Made by a program: the position numbers and the translations under genes. DNA of 64,000 nucleotides from Sphingomonas sp. Leaf67 (GTDB lineage: Bacteria; Pseudomonadota; Alphaproteobacteria; Sphingomonadales; Sphingomonadaceae): the NCBI RefSeq assembly GCF_001421965.1, contig NZ_LMLP01000019.1, positions 186,001 to 250,000 of the forward strand. Reading direction: 5' to 3'. Positions 23,963 through 34,473 of the stretch are shown in pieces. The notes under the pieces are model-generated. The model saw only the letters and a program-made list of their open reading frames with translations, was not told the DNA's origin and ran no database searches. Each line of letters starts with the position of its first letter. Within the stretch, counting starts at the first letter, position 1.

Positions 23963-25232
23963 ACACGCAACGTTCGCGCGGAGCCAGTGCCAGTCCGATC
24001 AGGCTCGCCACCCCCGCCCCGGCCAGCACGACGCCGACCGACCACAGGCCGTAATCGATCGACAGCGCCTGCGCGATGCTGGGGGTCAGGCCGCCACCGA
24101 TCACACCGCCGACGTTGAAGCCCATCGACGCACCCGTATAGCGGACCCGCGCGGGGAACAGCGCCGGCAACCACGCGCCGAGCGGGCCATAGACGAACCC
24201 CATCATCAGCAGCGCGAACGACAGCCACGCGCCGATCACGAACAGCGATCCCGCCCCGACCATCGGCCCCAGCAGACCGCCGGCGACGACGACGCCGATG
24301 CACCCGCCCGCCAGTACCCGCGCCGGGGTCGACCGGTCGGACAGCCATCCGGCGAGCGCGATGCCGGCGGCCATGAACAGGATCGCGATCAATTGCGTCT
24401 GCAGGAATGCGCCACGCGCATAGCCGAGCGTGTTCGTGCCATACCCCAGCACGAAGGTCGTCGCGATGTAATAGAGTGCGAAGCAGGCGACGACGCCGAA
24501 CGTTCCGGCCAGCGTCGCCCGCAAATGGCTGCCCGCCAGTTCGGCGATCGGCACGCTCGGCGGCGCTTCGTGCGCCAGCGCTTGGGCAAAGGCGGCGGTC
24601 TCGGTCAGCTTGACCCGCACCCAGAGGCCCAGCCCGACCAGCGCAACGCTGAACAGGAACGGCAGCCGCCAGCCCCAGGCGAGAAAATCCGCCTCCGACA
24701 GGGTCAGCCCAAGCAGCAGGAACAACCCGTTGGCGGCGATGAAACCGACCGGCGCGCCCAGTTGCGGGACCATGCCGAAGCGGCCACGCCACCCCGGCGG
24801 TGCATTCTCCACGGCGAGCAACGCCGCCCCGCCCCATTCGCCGCCCAGCCCCAGCCCCTGCGCGAACCGCAAGGTGCACAGCAGCAGCGGCGCGACCCAG
24901 CCGACCTGCGCATAGGTCGGCAGGAACGCGATCAGCAGCGTCGAGCCACCCATCAGCATCAGCGACGCGACCAGCGTCGATTTGCGGCCCAGCCGATCGC
25001 CGAAATGGCCGAACACCACCGCACCGAGCGGCCGGGCGATAAAGGCGAGGCCGATCGAAAGATAGCTCGCCATCAACTGTGCCGACGTGCTTTCGAGCGG
25101 AAAGAACAGCGAGCCGAACACCAGCGTCGCGGCGGTCGCATAGATATAGAAGTCGTAGAATTCGACCGAGGTGCCGATCAGGCTGGCGATCAGGATGCGG
25201 CGATGGGCACGCATGGGATGTGGTTGGGCCAT
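23934..25232 (-). CDS. MFS transporter, metabolite:H+ symporter (MHS) type
   Basis: A 432-aa 12-helix transporter. Family features are TSVEFYDFYIYATAATLVF in helix 1, GHFGDRLGRKSTL in loop 2-3 and the long GGEWGGAALLAVE motif with ERRG-like PPGWRGRFGM. MHS members (ShiA, KgtP, ProP) import carboxylates or betaines; the substrate is not deducible here. ATG 25232 is used, with ATG 25214 a possible alternative. Confidence 0.85.
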   Translation of the reverse strand: MAQPHPMRAHRRILIASLIGTSVEFYDFYIYATAATLVFGSLFFPLESTSAQLMASYLSIGLAFIARPLGAVVFGHFGDRLGRKSTLVASLMLMGGSTLLIAFLPTYAQVGWVAPLLLCTLRFAQGLGLGGEWGGAALLAVENAPPGWRGRFGMVPQLGAPVGFIAANGLFLLLGLTLSEADFLAWGWRLPFLFSVALVGLGLWVRVKLTETAAFAQALAHEAPPSVPIAELAGSHLRATLAGTFGVVACFALYYIATTFVLGYGTNTLGYARGAFLQTQLIAILFMAAGIALAGWLSDRSTPARVLAGGCIGVVVAGGLLGPMVGAGSLFVIGAWLSFALLMMGFVYGPLGAWLPALFPARVRYTGASMGFNVGGVIGGGLTPSIAQALSIDYGLWSVGVVLAGAGVASLIGLALAPRERCVFTRRDRSGR

Positions 25233-25306
25233 GCGCCCGCCTACCGATTTGCAGCTTCGGGGCAAGAAGCTTTCGCGCGGATCGACCGTCGCGCAATTAT
25301 CGGTGA

Positions 25307-25337
25307 TACCGCCCCGGACATCGTGTCCGGGGCGGTA
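25307..25337 (-). terminator. Strong hairpin downstream of urcA
   Basis: A perfect 14-bp stem (25307-25320 with 25324-25337) around a three-base loop, 14 bases after the urcA stop codon on the minus strand. It lacks a T tract but is by far the most stable structure in the gap and should end urcA transcription before the transporter gene. Confidence 0.6.
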
Positions 25338-25351
25338 ATCCCGTCGAACGG

Positions 25352-25654
25352 TTACTTGGCGCTGGCGACCTTCACCGGCGCGATCTGCGCGACGCGAACC
25401 TGCGCGTCGCGGCGCATTTCGTCCCGGCAGCGGTTTTCGTCGGCGAAACGGCGCAGGCCGGACACGCCCGAACGGCACGCGATCAGCGATGCACGATCGA
25501 TCCGGGCGTCGAGGGTCCGGCGATCCTCCATCCGGTTGAGGTCCAGGCCGGCATAGGACACGCGTGCGGTGACCCGCTCGCGGACTTCGGCATGGGCGGC
25601 GGACGACAGGCATGCGACAGCGGTCGCCGCAAGGGCGATGGTACGAAGGGTCAT
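25352..25654 (-). CDS. UrcA-family exported protein
   Basis: A 100-aa protein with a signal peptide (residues 1-22, ending AHA). The mature part shows the UrcA pattern: RVSYAGLDLNRMEDRRTLDARI, then a Cys in LIACRSG and a second Cys in ENRCRDEM, likely forming a disulfide. AGGAG lies upstream of the ATG. UrcA proteins are small periplasmic proteins of unknown function frequent in Sphingomonadaceae. It is transcribed divergently from the helicase gene. Confidence 0.85.
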   Translation of the reverse strand: MTLRTIALAATAVACLSSAAHAEVRERVTARVSYAGLDLNRMEDRRTLDARIDRASLIACRSGVSGLRRFADENRCRDEMRRDAQVRVAQIAPVKVASAK

Positions 25655-25846
25655 GATGGTAGCTCCTGCGGATACGGTGCCCGTCGCAGCAGCGGTCGCC
25701 CGCGATCCGGGTGCCGCCGTCCACCGGCAACGCGCTGGTACGGCGTAATTATTGCAACGCAGCGAAGCGTCGATGGCGGGACGATGACGGTTCCGAAACA
25801 ATTTCCTTGCTTGTCGCTTAACGCTTCGTTCCCTACCTGTTCGACG

Positions 25847-28123
25847 ATGTCGCTTGCCCTTACCCCTGCCGATCCGCCCTATTTGCGCGGGCTGAACGAA
25901 CCGCAGCGTGACGCGGTGCTGACCACCGATGGCCCGGTGCTGGTGCTGGCGGGCGCGGGTACCGGCAAGACGGCGGCACTGACCGCGCGGCTGGCGCACC
26001 TGCTCCACACCCGCAAAGCCTATCCGTCCGAAATCCTGTCGGTGACCTTTACCAACAAGGCCGCACGCGAGATGCGCGAACGCGTCGGGCGGCTGGTCGG
26101 CGATCTGGTCGAGGGGATGCCGTGGCTCGGCACGTTCCACGCGATCGGCGCGAAGATGCTGCGGCGGCATGCCGAGCTGGTCGGGCTGCAATCCAATTTC
26201 ACCATCCTCGACACCGACGATCAGCTGCGCCTGCTCAAACAGCTGATCCTTGCCGCTGATCTCGATGAGAAAAGGTGGCCGGCACGCAGCCTTGCCGGGC
26301 TGATCGACGGGTGGAAGAACAAGGGCATGACCCCTGCCGATGTCGATGCGGGGGAAAGCGAACGCTTCGCCAACGGCCGCGGCGGGGAGATGTATCAGCA
26401 ATATCAGGACCGGTTGAAGGCGGTGAACGCCTGCGACTTCGGCGACCTCTTGCTGCACGTGCTGACGATCCTGCGCACCGACCGCGCGGTGCTGGCGCAG
26501 TATCAGCAGCGGTTCCGCTACATCATGGTCGACGAATATCAGGACACCAACAGCGTCCAGTATCTGTGGCTGCGGTTGCTGGCGCAGGAACGGCGCAATT
26601 TGTGCTGCGTCGGCGACGACGACCAGTCGATCTATTCGTGGCGTGGCGCGCAGGTGGAGAATATCCTGCGCTTCGAACGCGATTTTCCCGGCGCGAAAAT
26701 CATCAAGCTCGAACAGAATTACCGGTCGACGCCGCATATCCTTGGCGCGGCATCGGGCGTGATCGCGCATAATGGCGGACGGCTGGGCAAGACGCTGTGG
26801 ACCGAATGCGATGTCGGCGAAAAGGTCCGCGTGATCGGCGTGTGGGACGGCCCGGAAGAAGCCCGCCGGGTCGGCGACACGATCGAACAGGTACGGCGCG
26901 AGGGCAAGAGCCTCGACGATTGCGCGATCCTTGTCCGCGCACAGCATCAGACGCGCGAGTTCGAGGAACGCTTCATCGGCATCGGCATGCCGTACCGCAT
27001 CGTCGGCGGCTTTCGCTTCTACGAACGCGCCGAAATCCGCGATGCGCTGGCGTATCTGCGGGTGGTCAACCAGCCGGCCGACGACCTCGCGTTCGAACGG
27101 ATCGTCAACGTTCCCAAACGGGGTTTGGGCGACAAGGCGGTGCAGACGATCCATCGATACGCCCGCGCGACGGGGTCGTCGCTGATGACCGCCGCCGCCC
27201 GCATCCTCGACACCGACGAACTGACCGGGGCGGCGCGCAAGTCGCTCGGGCGGCTGGTCGGCGACTTCGCCCGTTGGCGCGACATGGCGCGCGACCTGCC
27301 GCATGCCGAGCTGGCGCGGCAGTTGCTCGACGAAAGCGGCTATACCGCGATGTATCAGGCGGAAAAAACGGCGGAAGCGGCCGGGCGGCTGGAAAACCTG
27401 ACCGAACTCGTCCGGGCGATGGAGGAGTATGAGTCGCTCGGTGCCTTCCTCGAACACGTATCGCTGGTCATGGACAACGAGGCGTCGGCCGAGGAGCCGA
27501 AGGTCACGATCATGACCATCCACGCCGCTAAGGGGCTGGAATTCGACACGGTGTTCTGCGTCGGATGGGAGGAAGGGCTGTTCCCTTCGCAACGCTCGCT
27601 CGACGAAGGCGGGACCGCGAGCCTCGAGGAGGAACGCCGCCTCGCCTATGTCGCGATCACGCGCGCGCGGCGGCTGGCAGTCGTTTTCCATGCCGCCAAT
27701 CGCCGCATCTATGGCCAGTGGAATTCGTCGCTGCCGTCGCGCTTCGTCGGCGAATTGCCGGCGGAGCATATCGATACGGAAACGACCATGGCAGGGGGCG
27801 AAAGCCTGTGGCGGGCAAATTGGAGCGAACGCGCCGATCCGTTCGCCGATGTCGCACGCGGCACCGGGCGGGGTCCGGGCTGGCAACGCGCCGCGTCGCA
27901 AGGGTCGACCTTCACCACCACCCCGGCGCGCGTCGTCGAGGCGCGGGCAAGCGCGATCAGCCTCGGCAACAAGGGGCGCAGCGACCTTTCGACCGGGCAG
28001 CGCGTGTTTCATCAGAAGTTCGGGTACGGCACGATCGAGACGATCGAGGGCAACAAGCTGGAGGTATTGTTCGAAACCGCCGGTCAGAAGCGCGTTCTGG
28101 ACAGCTTCGTCACGCCGGGGTGA
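25847..28123 (+). CDS. ATP-dependent DNA helicase, UvrD/PcrA family
   Basis: A 758-aa superfamily 1A helicase acting in repair and replication. Motifs in order: Q motif LNEPQRDAV, Walker A AGAGTGKTAALTARL, Ia TFTNKAA, II DEYQDTN, III GDDDQSIYSWRGA, IV NYRST, V IHAAKGLEFD, VI VAITRARR. A C-terminal Tudor-like region (RVFHQKFGYGTIETIEGNKLEVLF) binds RNA polymerase in PcrA/UvrD. ATG 25847 starts close to the Q motif; ATG 25782 would add 22 residues and neither has a strong ribosome-binding site. Confidence 0.93.
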   Translation: MSLALTPADPPYLRGLNEPQRDAVLTTDGPVLVLAGAGTGKTAALTARLAHLLHTRKAYPSEILSVTFTNKAAREMRERVGRLVGDLVEGMPWLGTFHAIGAKMLRRHAELVGLQSNFTILDTDDQLRLLKQLILAADLDEKRWPARSLAGLIDGWKNKGMTPADVDAGESERFANGRGGEMYQQYQDRLKAVNACDFGDLLLHVLTILRTDRAVLAQYQQRFRYIMVDEYQDTNSVQYLWLRLLAQERRNLCCVGDDDQSIYSWRGAQVENILRFERDFPGAKIIKLEQNYRSTPHILGAASGVIAHNGGRLGKTLWTECDVGEKVRVIGVWDGPEEARRVGDTIEQVRREGKSLDDCAILVRAQHQTREFEERFIGIGMPYRIVGGFRFYERAEIRDALAYLRVVNQPADDLAFERIVNVPKRGLGDKAVQTIHRYARATGSSLMTAAARILDTDELTGAARKSLGRLVGDFARWRDMARDLPHAELARQLLDESGYTAMYQAEKTAEAAGRLENLTELVRAMEEYESLGAFLEHVSLVMDNEASAEEPKVTIMTIHAAKGLEFDTVFCVGWEEGLFPSQRSLDEGGTASLEEERRLAYVAITRARRLAVVFHAANRRIYGQWNSSLPSRFVGELPAEHIDTETTMAGGESLWRANWSERADPFADVARGTGRGPGWQRAASQGSTFTTTPARVVEARASAISLGNKGRSDLSTGQRVFHQKFGYGTIETIEGNKLEVLFETAGQKRVLDSFVTPG

Positions 28124-28225
28124 AGGTTCGTCCCGACTGAAACTGTCCTTAACGTATGTAATCGACCGAATAATCGGTTCGGTATATTGATCGGTCCACC
28201 AGGTAAGGACAGGCAGGAGGACCAG

Positions 28226-28417
28226 ATGTCGATCGTCGACAATGCCGAATATTACCGCCGCCGGTTGGGCGAGACACGCACCCAGGCCGAGAGTGCGCAA
28301 TTGCCCGAAGTGCGGCGGGTACATCGTGAGATGGCAGAACGCTATTCGATGATGTTGCAGGATGCCGAACGGGGAAACATCGCCCGCCCGACGCTGGGCA
28401 TCGTTCCGCGCGACTGA
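28226..28417 (+). CDS. Small conserved-looking hypothetical protein
   Basis: A 63-aa soluble protein behind a strong ribosome-binding site (GCAGGAGGACCAG before the ATG). The sequence is one predicted amphipathic helix with many charged residues (NAEYYRRRLGETRTQAESAQ, then LPEVRRVHREMAERYSMML). Neither a membrane segment nor a known motif is seen. Codon use agrees with the neighbours, so it is probably a genuine gene; the function is unknown. Confidence 0.7.
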   Translation: MSIVDNAEYYRRRLGETRTQAESAQLPEVRRVHREMAERYSMMLQDAERGNIARPTLGIVPRD

Positions 28418-28503
28418 CCGGCCATACCGATCGGGGTGCAGCGAGGCAACCGCGGCGCGTGTCGGTCGTTCAGGTCGGACAATTCCCCGACGAGGATCGA
28501 TCA

Positions 28504-29331
28504 ATGCCCTATGTAAAGACCCGCGACGGTACCAACCTGTTCGTGAAGGATTGGGGACAGGGTCGCCCCGTCGTGCTGATCCATGGCTGGCCGCTGTCGG
28601 CCGACAGCTGGGACCCGCAGGCGATGGCGCTGGCCGATGCCGGTTACCGGGTCGTCGCCTATGACCGGCGCGGTTTCGGGCGGTCGGACCAGCCATGGTG
28701 GGGCTATGACTATGACAGCCTTGCCGACGATCTGGCCGACGTGATGGCCGAAACCGGCGTCACCGACGATGCCGCGCTGATCGGTTTCTCGATGGGCGGC
28801 GGCGAGGTCGCGCGGTACATGTCGCGCCATGGCGGCAAGGGGGTGACCCGCGTCGGCTTCATCGGCTCGGTCGTGCCGTACATGCTCCAGACCGACGACA
28901 ATCCCGATGGCGTCCCACAGGACCAGCTTCAGGAGATCGCCGACAATATCAAGTCGGATCGCCCGAAATTCTTCCGGACCTTCTTCGACCAGTTCTACGG
29001 CGTCGGGTTCATTACCAGCCCGGTGAGCAAGGAAGTGCTCGACCTGTCGTGGAACACGGCGATGCTGGCGGGGCTGAAGCCGACGCTGGCCTGTGCGGAA
29101 TCGTTCGGAACTACCGATTTCCGGCCGGACCTGCCGTCGATCACCGTGCCGACGCTGATTATTCACGGTACGTCGGACCAGACCGTGCCGATCGATGCGA
29201 CCGGGCGTGCATTGGCCAAGGCGCTGCCGAACGCCGATCTGATCGAATATGACGGCGCGCCGCACGGCCTGTTCGCGACCGAGAGCGAGCGGTTGACCGA
29301 CGATCTTCTGTCGTTCCTCGGTCGGCGGTAA
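28504..29331 (+). CDS. Alpha/beta hydrolase, non-heme haloperoxidase/arylesterase type
   Basis: A 275-aa cytosolic hydrolase. The oxyanion strand is LIHGWPLSADSW, the nucleophile elbow GFSMGGGEVARY, the Asp turn HGTSDQTVPID and the catalytic His is in GAPHGLFATE. The pattern DRRGFGRSDQPW is typical of cofactor-free chloroperoxidases, which are also perhydrolases and esterases. The start is chosen at MPYVKTRDGTNLF. An inverted repeat element follows the gene. Confidence 0.88.
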   Translation: MPYVKTRDGTNLFVKDWGQGRPVVLIHGWPLSADSWDPQAMALADAGYRVVAYDRRGFGRSDQPWWGYDYDSLADDLADVMAETGVTDDAALIGFSMGGGEVARYMSRHGGKGVTRVGFIGSVVPYMLQTDDNPDGVPQDQLQEIADNIKSDRPKFFRTFFDQFYGVGFITSPVSKEVLDLSWNTAMLAGLKPTLACAESFGTTDFRPDLPSITVPTLIIHGTSDQTVPIDATGRALAKALPNADLIEYDGAPHGLFATESERLTDDLLSFLGRR

Positions 29332-29345
29332 GCCGCTACACCTCT

Positions 29346-29450
29346 GCCCCGTCATTCCCGCGCAACCGGGAATCCATAGACACTGTCGTCGTGATCGATC
29401 GATAACGCAGTGTTTATGGACCCCCGCCTTCGCGGGGGTGACGAGGGGGA
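29346..29450. repeat. Imperfect inverted repeat element
   Basis: Two 40-base arms of opposite orientation enclose a 20-base centre. The left arm has CCCCGTCATTCCCGCG...CACTG and the right arm CAGTG...CGCGGGGGTGACGAGGGG, with about four fifths of positions complementary. GTCATTCCCGCG-type repeats are widespread in proteobacterial intergenic regions. It lies between the hydrolase and the MFS exporter gene. Confidence 0.7.
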
Positions 29451-29528
29451 GGCATGAAGTCGCTTCACAATACCCCCCAAGCCGATCTGCATTGCCCCGG
29501 CCCAACAGCGGACCTAAACCCCCACTCC

Positions 29529-30857
29529 ATGTCCGCGTTTCCGCACCCCTTCGCCATTCCTGCGTTTCGCGCCTATTTCCTCGCGCGGCTGTCGAACACG
29601 CTGGCGCAGATCGCGATGGTCGTCGTCATCGGCTGGCAGGTGTACGACATCGCGCGCGAGACGATGACGATCCGGCAGTCGGCGTTCCAGCTGGGGCTGA
29701 TCGGCGTTGCGCAGTTCCTGCCGCTGCTGGTCCTGTCGCTGGTCGCCGGATGGGTCGCCGACCGGATCGACCGGCGCTGGATCGCGCGCGGATCGGTCGC
29801 GCTGGAGGGCAGTTGCGCGCTGCTGCTGGCATGGCTGACCTATAGCGGCGCGATCACCCTGCCGTGGCTGTTCTTCGTCGCGGCGATGCTGGGCGTCGCG
29901 CGGGCATTCGCCGGACCGGCGTTGCAGGCGCTCGCCCCCAATCTCGTCCCTGCCGCCGTGCTGCCGACCGCGATCGCGATGAGTTCGATCGCGTGGCAGG
30001 GCGGATCGGTACTCGGGCCGGCGATGGGTGGCTATCTCTACGCGGCCGGTCATTATGTCCCCTATGCAGTATCGGCGGGGCTGTTCCTGTTCGGCCTCGC
30101 CATGTTGTTCCTGATCCCGCCGATCCCGCGCGCGGTGATCGCCGGGAAGGCCAATCCGTGGCGGCAGATGCTTGACGGACTGTCCTATGTCCGGCGCAAC
30201 CGGCTGGTGTTCGGCGCGATTTCGCTCGATCTGTTCGCGGTGTTGCTGGGCGGCGCGACGGCGATGCTGCCTATCTATGCCCGCGATATTCTGCAGATCG
30301 GTGCGGACGGCCTCGGTCATCTCCGCGCTGCACCGGCACTGGGCGCGGTGGTCGTCGCCGCGGTGTTCGCGGTCAAGCCGCTGTCGAGGGACGTCGGTGC
30401 CAAGATGCTGTTGTCGGTCATGGGCTTCGGAGCGGCGACCGCGTTGTTCGGACTATCCGCGCCGCTGCTGCTTCCGGTGTTCGGACAGGCTGCAATCGGC
30501 AGCGACTTCGCGCCGGCCGTCCTGCTGGCGTTGGCGGCACTGTTCGTCGTCGGTGCGACCGACATGGTGTCGGTCTATGTCCGCCAGTCGCTGATCCAGT
30601 TGCATACGCCGGATGCGATGCGCGGGCGGGTCGGCGCGGTATCGACCCTGTTCGTGTCGGGATCGAACGAGCTGGGCGAGGCGCGCTCGGGCTTCCTCGC
30701 CGCGCTGGTCGGGCCGGTCGTCGCGGTTGCCGGCGGCGGCATCCTCGCGATAGGCGTGACCATGCTTTGGTCGCGGCTCTTCCCCGAACTACGCGCCGCG
30801 CGTAGCTTCACGCCCCCCAAAGACCTCGAAGTCATCCCCAAGGAGACCCAGCCATGA
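29529..30857 (+). CDS. MFS transporter, MFS_3/EntS-like exporter
   Basis: A 442-aa transporter with 10-12 predicted helices. It begins [20 protein letters not shown] and has the loop [13 protein letters not shown] and the segment [20 protein letters not shown] with [13 protein letters not shown], as in EntS-type exporters. The last part ends in an ELRAARSF tail. An in-frame ATG at 29454 would add 25 residues with no family similarity. It overlaps cysK by four bases (ATGA), so the two genes are co-translated, which hints at export of a sulfur or amino-acid metabolite. Confidence 0.82.
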   Translation: MSAFPHPFAIPAFRAYFLARLSNTLAQIAMVVVIGWQVYDIARETMTIRQSAFQLGLIGVAQFLPLLVLSLVAGWVADRIDRRWIARGSVALEGSCALLLAWLTYSGAITLPWLFFVAAMLGVARAFAGPALQALAPNLVPAAVLPTAIAMSSIAWQGGSVLGPAMGGYLYAAGHYVPYAVSAGLFLFGLAMLFLIPPIPRAVIAGKANPWRQMLDGLSYVRRNRLVFGAISLDLFAVLLGGATAMLPIYARDILQIGADGLGHLRAAPALGAVVVAAVFAVKPLSRDVGAKMLLSVMGFGAATALFGLSAPLLLPVFGQAAIGSDFAPAVLLALAALFVVGATDMVSVYVRQSLIQLHTPDAMRGRVGAVSTLFVSGSNELGEARSGFLAALVGPVVAVAGGGILAIGVTMLWSRLFPELRAARSFTPPKDLEVIPKETQP

Positions 30858-31774
30858 AGGCCGATACCATCCTGCAAACAATCGGGAATACGCCGCATAT
30901 CCGCGTCAAGCGGCTGTTCGGCGATGCCGAGGTCTGGATCAAGTCCGAACGATCGAACCCCGGCGGATCGATCAAGGACCGCATCGCGCTGGCCATGATC
31001 GAGGCGGCCGAGGCGTCGGGCGACCTGAAGCCCGGCGGCACGATCATCGAGCCGACCAGCGGCAATACCGGCGTCGGCCTTGCCATGGTCGCGGCGGTCA
31101 AGGGATACAGACTGGTGCTGGTCATGCCCGAGAGCATGAGCATCGAGCGTCGCCGGCTGATGCTGGCGTACGGTGCCAGTTTCGACCTGACGCCCCGCGA
31201 AAAGGGCATGAAGGGCGCGATCGAGCGCGCGCATGAGCTGGCTGCGGAAACCCCCGATGCGTGGATCCCGCAGCAGTTCGAAAACCCGGCGAACATCGAC
31301 GTCCATGTCCGCACGACCGCGCAGGAAATCCTGAACGATTTCGCCGATACGCCGATCGATGTCATCATCACCGGCGTCGGCACCGGTGGCCACATCACCG
31401 GCGTCGCCGAGACGCTCAAGGAGAAATGGCCGGACCTGCAGGTCTATGCGGTCGAGCCCGACCTCTCGCCGGTCATATCGGGCGGACAGCCGGGGCCGCA
31501 CCCGATCCAGGGGATCGGCGCGGGCTTCGTCCCCGCCAACCTGCACACCCGCGCGATCGACGGCGTCATCAAGGTCGACGCGGCGGTCGCCAAGGACATG
31601 GCCCGTCGATCGGCAAGCGAGGAAGGCATATTGGTCGGAATCTCGTCGGGCGCGACGCTGGCGGCGATCCTGCAAAAGCTGCCCGACCTGCCCGATGGCG
31701 TCCGCGTGCTCGGCTTCAACTACGACACCGGCGAACGTTATCTGTCGGTTCCCGACTTCCTCCCCGAACAATGA
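30854..31774 (+). CDS. cysK: Cysteine synthase A
   Basis: A 306-aa PLP enzyme that makes cysteine from O-acetylserine and sulfide. The PLP lysine is Lys41 in [11 protein letters not shown], the substrate loop is [11 protein letters not shown], the phosphate cup GTGGHITG and the C-terminal SSGATLAAI completes the site. It overlaps the exporter before and the SleB-like hydrolase after by four bases each. Confidence 0.92.
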   Translation: MKADTILQTIGNTPHIRVKRLFGDAEVWIKSERSNPGGSIKDRIALAMIEAAEASGDLKPGGTIIEPTSGNTGVGLAMVAAVKGYRLVLVMPESMSIERRRLMLAYGASFDLTPREKGMKGAIERAHELAAETPDAWIPQQFENPANIDVHVRTTAQEILNDFADTPIDVIITGVGTGGHITGVAETLKEKWPDLQVYAVEPDLSPVISGGQPGPHPIQGIGAGFVPANLHTRAIDGVIKVDAAVAKDMARRSASEEGILVGISSGATLAAILQKLPDLPDGVRVLGFNYDTGERYLSVPDFLPEQ

Positions 31775-33057
31775 GCGAACCGGCGGTGGCCGAACGCAAG
31801 GGATTAGGGAGCGGATCGGCCGCGATCGACGGCGTCCTCGTGGTGTTGTCGATCGCGGCCGTCGCCGTGCCCGCGATCCTGATCCGATCGACCCCGCCGA
31901 TCCAGCCGGCGGTGTATTCCGCCGGACAGGGCCGTCAGAGCGTTGCGCAAACACCGGAAGCGCCGCCGCCCCCGGTCGAGCCGATCGAGTATCGCGCGTT
32001 GGAGCCGGAGGACGCCCGCGCCTTCAATGCCAAGGTGCCGTTCGTCACCGGCCCCAACCCGGCGGCGCGACCGTTCCGCTTTGCCGGCGACCTCGACAAC
32101 CGCACCCGCGCGACCGACTGTCTCGCCGCCGCCGTGCTGTACGAGGCCGGCGACGATGCGAAGGGGCAGCGCGCCGTCGCGCAGGTCGTGTTGAACCGGT
32201 TGCGCCACCCCGCCTTTCCCAAAAGCGTTTGCGGCGTGGTGTTTCAGGGGTCGGAACGCACCACCGGTTGCCAGTTCACCTTCACCTGCGACGGGGCGTT
32301 GGCGCGCGCCTATCCGCAGGCCTATTGGGATCGGGCACGCAAGGTCGCGGCGGCGGCGCTGGCGGGCAACGTGTTCGCGCCGGTCGGCTATGCGACGCAC
32401 TACCATACCGACTGGGTCGTCCCCTATTGGCAGTCGAGCCTCGACAAGATCGCGGCGGTCGATACGCACCTGTTCTTCCGCTGGGCCGGATGGTGGGGCA
32501 CGCCCGGGGCGTTCCGGCGCGTCGTCGGCACGGTCGAACCGCGCATCGAACAGCTCGGCCCCTATTCCGCCGCGCACAAGCTGCCCGAGGTACTGGCGGT
32601 CGAGCAGGAGGCAGGCGTGCTGACCGGCAGTTTCGCCCCAGCGGCGCTGCCGCATCCGAGCAGCGACGATCCGGTCACCTTCCTCGTCCCACTCGATACG
32701 CTGACGCCCGACAAATGGCCGGCCTTCGCGCAGGCTACCTGCGGCGAGCGGACGCGGTGCAAGTTCCTCGGCTGGCGCGATCCGGCGGCGGTCCCGGCCC
32801 GCGCCGGGCTGGCATGGGAACCGGCTGCACTGAACGCCATGTCGTTCAGCTATCTGCGCGACCGGGGCGCGGGCGTCGAAAAGCAGTTGTGGAATTGTCA
32901 GCTCGTATCGCGGCCCGCTTCGTCGTGCATGCGCCGCGCTATCCCCGCCCCGCCGCCGGCAGCGCCCGCAACCAATATTCGCAGCGACCTGCCGCCGCTT
33001 ACCGGCATCCGGCGTAGCGGTGATACGGCGCCTGCCCCCGGCCCGTCAGCGGAGTAA
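31771..33057 (+). CDS. SleB-like cell wall hydrolase with N-terminal membrane anchor
   Basis: A 428-aa protein. One hydrophobic segment (about 20-40) anchors it, followed by a Pro-rich linker and the Hydrolase_2 (SleB) domain (about 110-220) with the catalytic Glu in [20 protein letters not shown] and the paired Cys in VCGVV and GCQFTFTC. A Trp-rich segment [12 protein letters not shown] and a C-terminal tail with further Cys residues follow. SleB-type enzymes are lytic transglycosylases/amidases of peptidoglycan. It overlaps cysK by ATGA and overlaps the convergent bPH2 gene by 12 bases. Confidence 0.85.
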   Translation: MSEPAVAERKGLGSGSAAIDGVLVVLSIAAVAVPAILIRSTPPIQPAVYSAGQGRQSVAQTPEAPPPPVEPIEYRALEPEDARAFNAKVPFVTGPNPAARPFRFAGDLDNRTRATDCLAAAVLYEAGDDAKGQRAVAQVVLNRLRHPAFPKSVCGVVFQGSERTTGCQFTFTCDGALARAYPQAYWDRARKVAAAALAGNVFAPVGYATHYHTDWVVPYWQSSLDKIAAVDTHLFFRWAGWWGTPGAFRRVVGTVEPRIEQLGPYSAAHKLPEVLAVEQEAGVLTGSFAPAALPHPSSDDPVTFLVPLDTLTPDKWPAFAQATCGERTRCKFLGWRDPAAVPARAGLAWEPAALNAMSFSYLRDRGAGVEKQLWNCQLVSRPASSCMRRAIPAPPPAAPATNIRSDLPPLTGIRRSGDTAPAPGPSAE

Positions 33058-34473
33058 GGCGGCGGACAGTCGCTCGGCATCCTCGACCGCGACATCAACG
33101 ACGTTCGGCCGGCCCATCCCCTTGGCACCGGCGGTGTCGACATGGAGGGTGGCGAGCCCGAGCAACCGTTGCAGCGGCGAGCGGCGCACCGATACCGCCT
33201 GTATGCGCGCGATCGGTACGATCCATACCTGTTTGGCGAGCACCCCGCGCATCACTTGCAACGTGTCGCCGACGACCGCATAGCGGTGCCGCCGCCGCGC
33301 GAGGATCGCCAGCACCACCGGGATCGGGACCAGCAGCAACGCCAGCCCCGCCAGCGGCACGAAGAACGCAGCGATGGTCACGACGATGAGCGGCACCCCG
33401 CCCCGCACGATGCCGGTCCGCACGACATGCCCGAACGCGACCGGACGCAGCGGAAGCGGATCGAACGGCGCATAGCCCGCCGCCGCGAGCACGTGCGCAA
33501 TCTCCGCGTCGCGCGCGAACGGGGCGACGCTCTGCCGCCCGCCGACATCGTCGCTGCCGCCCAGCGTCTGCAACCGCAGGCTCGCCCAGCCCAGCCGTCC
33601 GCTGACCATGCCACGTTCGATCAGTGCCAGCTGGACGCGGCGCAGGCTGAGCGCGATTTCGGTCCGGGTGGCCAGCCCGCGCACGCGGCGCAATCGGTCG
33701 CCTTCGCGCTCCAGCCGAAATCCATGCTCGACCAGCACCGTGCGCAGGACGCCGCTGATCGCGCCGACGGCCAGCGCAACGACACCCGCCATGGCCACGA
33801 ACACCGGCGTGGCCCATGCGATCGCTTCGCGACGCGCAACGCCAGCCCAGTCGCGGACATCGACCCAATTCCATCCGATCAGATCGCCGACCTGATTGAG
33901 GCCGGCGAACAGCACCCCGACCCAGACCAGCGAAAAGCCGAACAGACCCATCGTCAACACGCGGCCGGGCGACATGGTGAAGACGACGTCGCGCGCCGGT
34001 TCGTCGGACACCGCGTCGGTCGAGTTCGTCTGCGGAACTGCCCCGCGCAATATCGCGCGCAGCCGGGCCGCCTCCGCGAGCGTCACGCTGTCGAGCTTCG
34101 CCTCGTCCGCCTCGCCGCCACCCGTCTCGACCCGCACCCGCGCCAGACCGAACGGGCGGGCCAGCAGCTTCTGGTCGATCGACACGTCCTGAATGCGGTC
34201 GAACGGGATCGATCGCCGCTTGCGGTTCAGCACCCCGTCGGCAATCACCAGTTCGCCGTCGCCGATCGTGTAGGTGAACGACCGCCACCGGATCCACGCG
34301 AACAGCGCCGTCCCGACCACCAACGCCGAAACGATGCCGATCATCGGCCACAACCCGCTGCGCGACGTGGCGGCGGCGAGCGCGACCAGCCCGGCGATTT
34401 CCTGTGGCGCGCGCGAGACGATCCGCAGGGCGATGGTGCCGGGGTGCAGCCGGCGCGGACGCTCGGTCACCAT
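33046..34473 (-). CDS. bPH2 (DUF304) multi-pass membrane protein, YdbT-like
   Basis: A 475-aa inner-membrane protein with about six helices grouped in pairs and three bacterial PH-like (bPH2) modules. The first reads SFTYTIGDGELVIADGVLNRKRRSIPFDRIQDVSIDQ, the last YAVVGDTLQVMRGVLAKQVWIVPIARIQAVSV. The length and order match YdbT. The function is unknown; homologues influence secretion and stress resistance. The upstream gene encodes the smaller YdbS-like partner and overlaps this one by seven bases. Confidence 0.85.
   Translation of the reverse strand: MVTERPRRLHPGTIALRIVSRAPQEIAGLVALAAATSRSGLWPMIGIVSALVVGTALFAWIRWRSFTYTIGDGELVIADGVLNRKRRSIPFDRIQDVSIDQKLLARPFGLARVRVETGGGEADEAKLDSVTLAEAARLRAILRGAVPQTNSTDAVSDEPARDVVFTMSPGRVLTMGLFGFSLVWVGVLFAGLNQVGDLIGWNWVDVRDWAGVARREAIAWATPVFVAMAGVVALAVGAISGVLRTVLVEHGFRLEREGDRLRRVRGLATRTEIALSLRRVQLALIERGMVSGRLGWASLRLQTLGGSDDVGGRQSVAPFARDAEIAHVLAAAGYAPFDPLPLRPVAFGHVVRTGIVRGGVPLIVVTIAAFFVPLAGLALLLVPIPVVLAILARRRHRYAVVGDTLQVMRGVLAKQVWIVPIARIQAVSVRRSPLQRLLGLATLHVDTAGAKGMGRPNVVDVAVEDAERLSAALLR

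Noticed and set aside
25352..28696. A 1114-codon open frame on the minus strand opposite the helicase gene
   Set aside because: Only its last 100 codons (urcA) have a signal peptide and family features. The remainder mirrors UvrD/PcrA codons and arises from GC-rich third positions.
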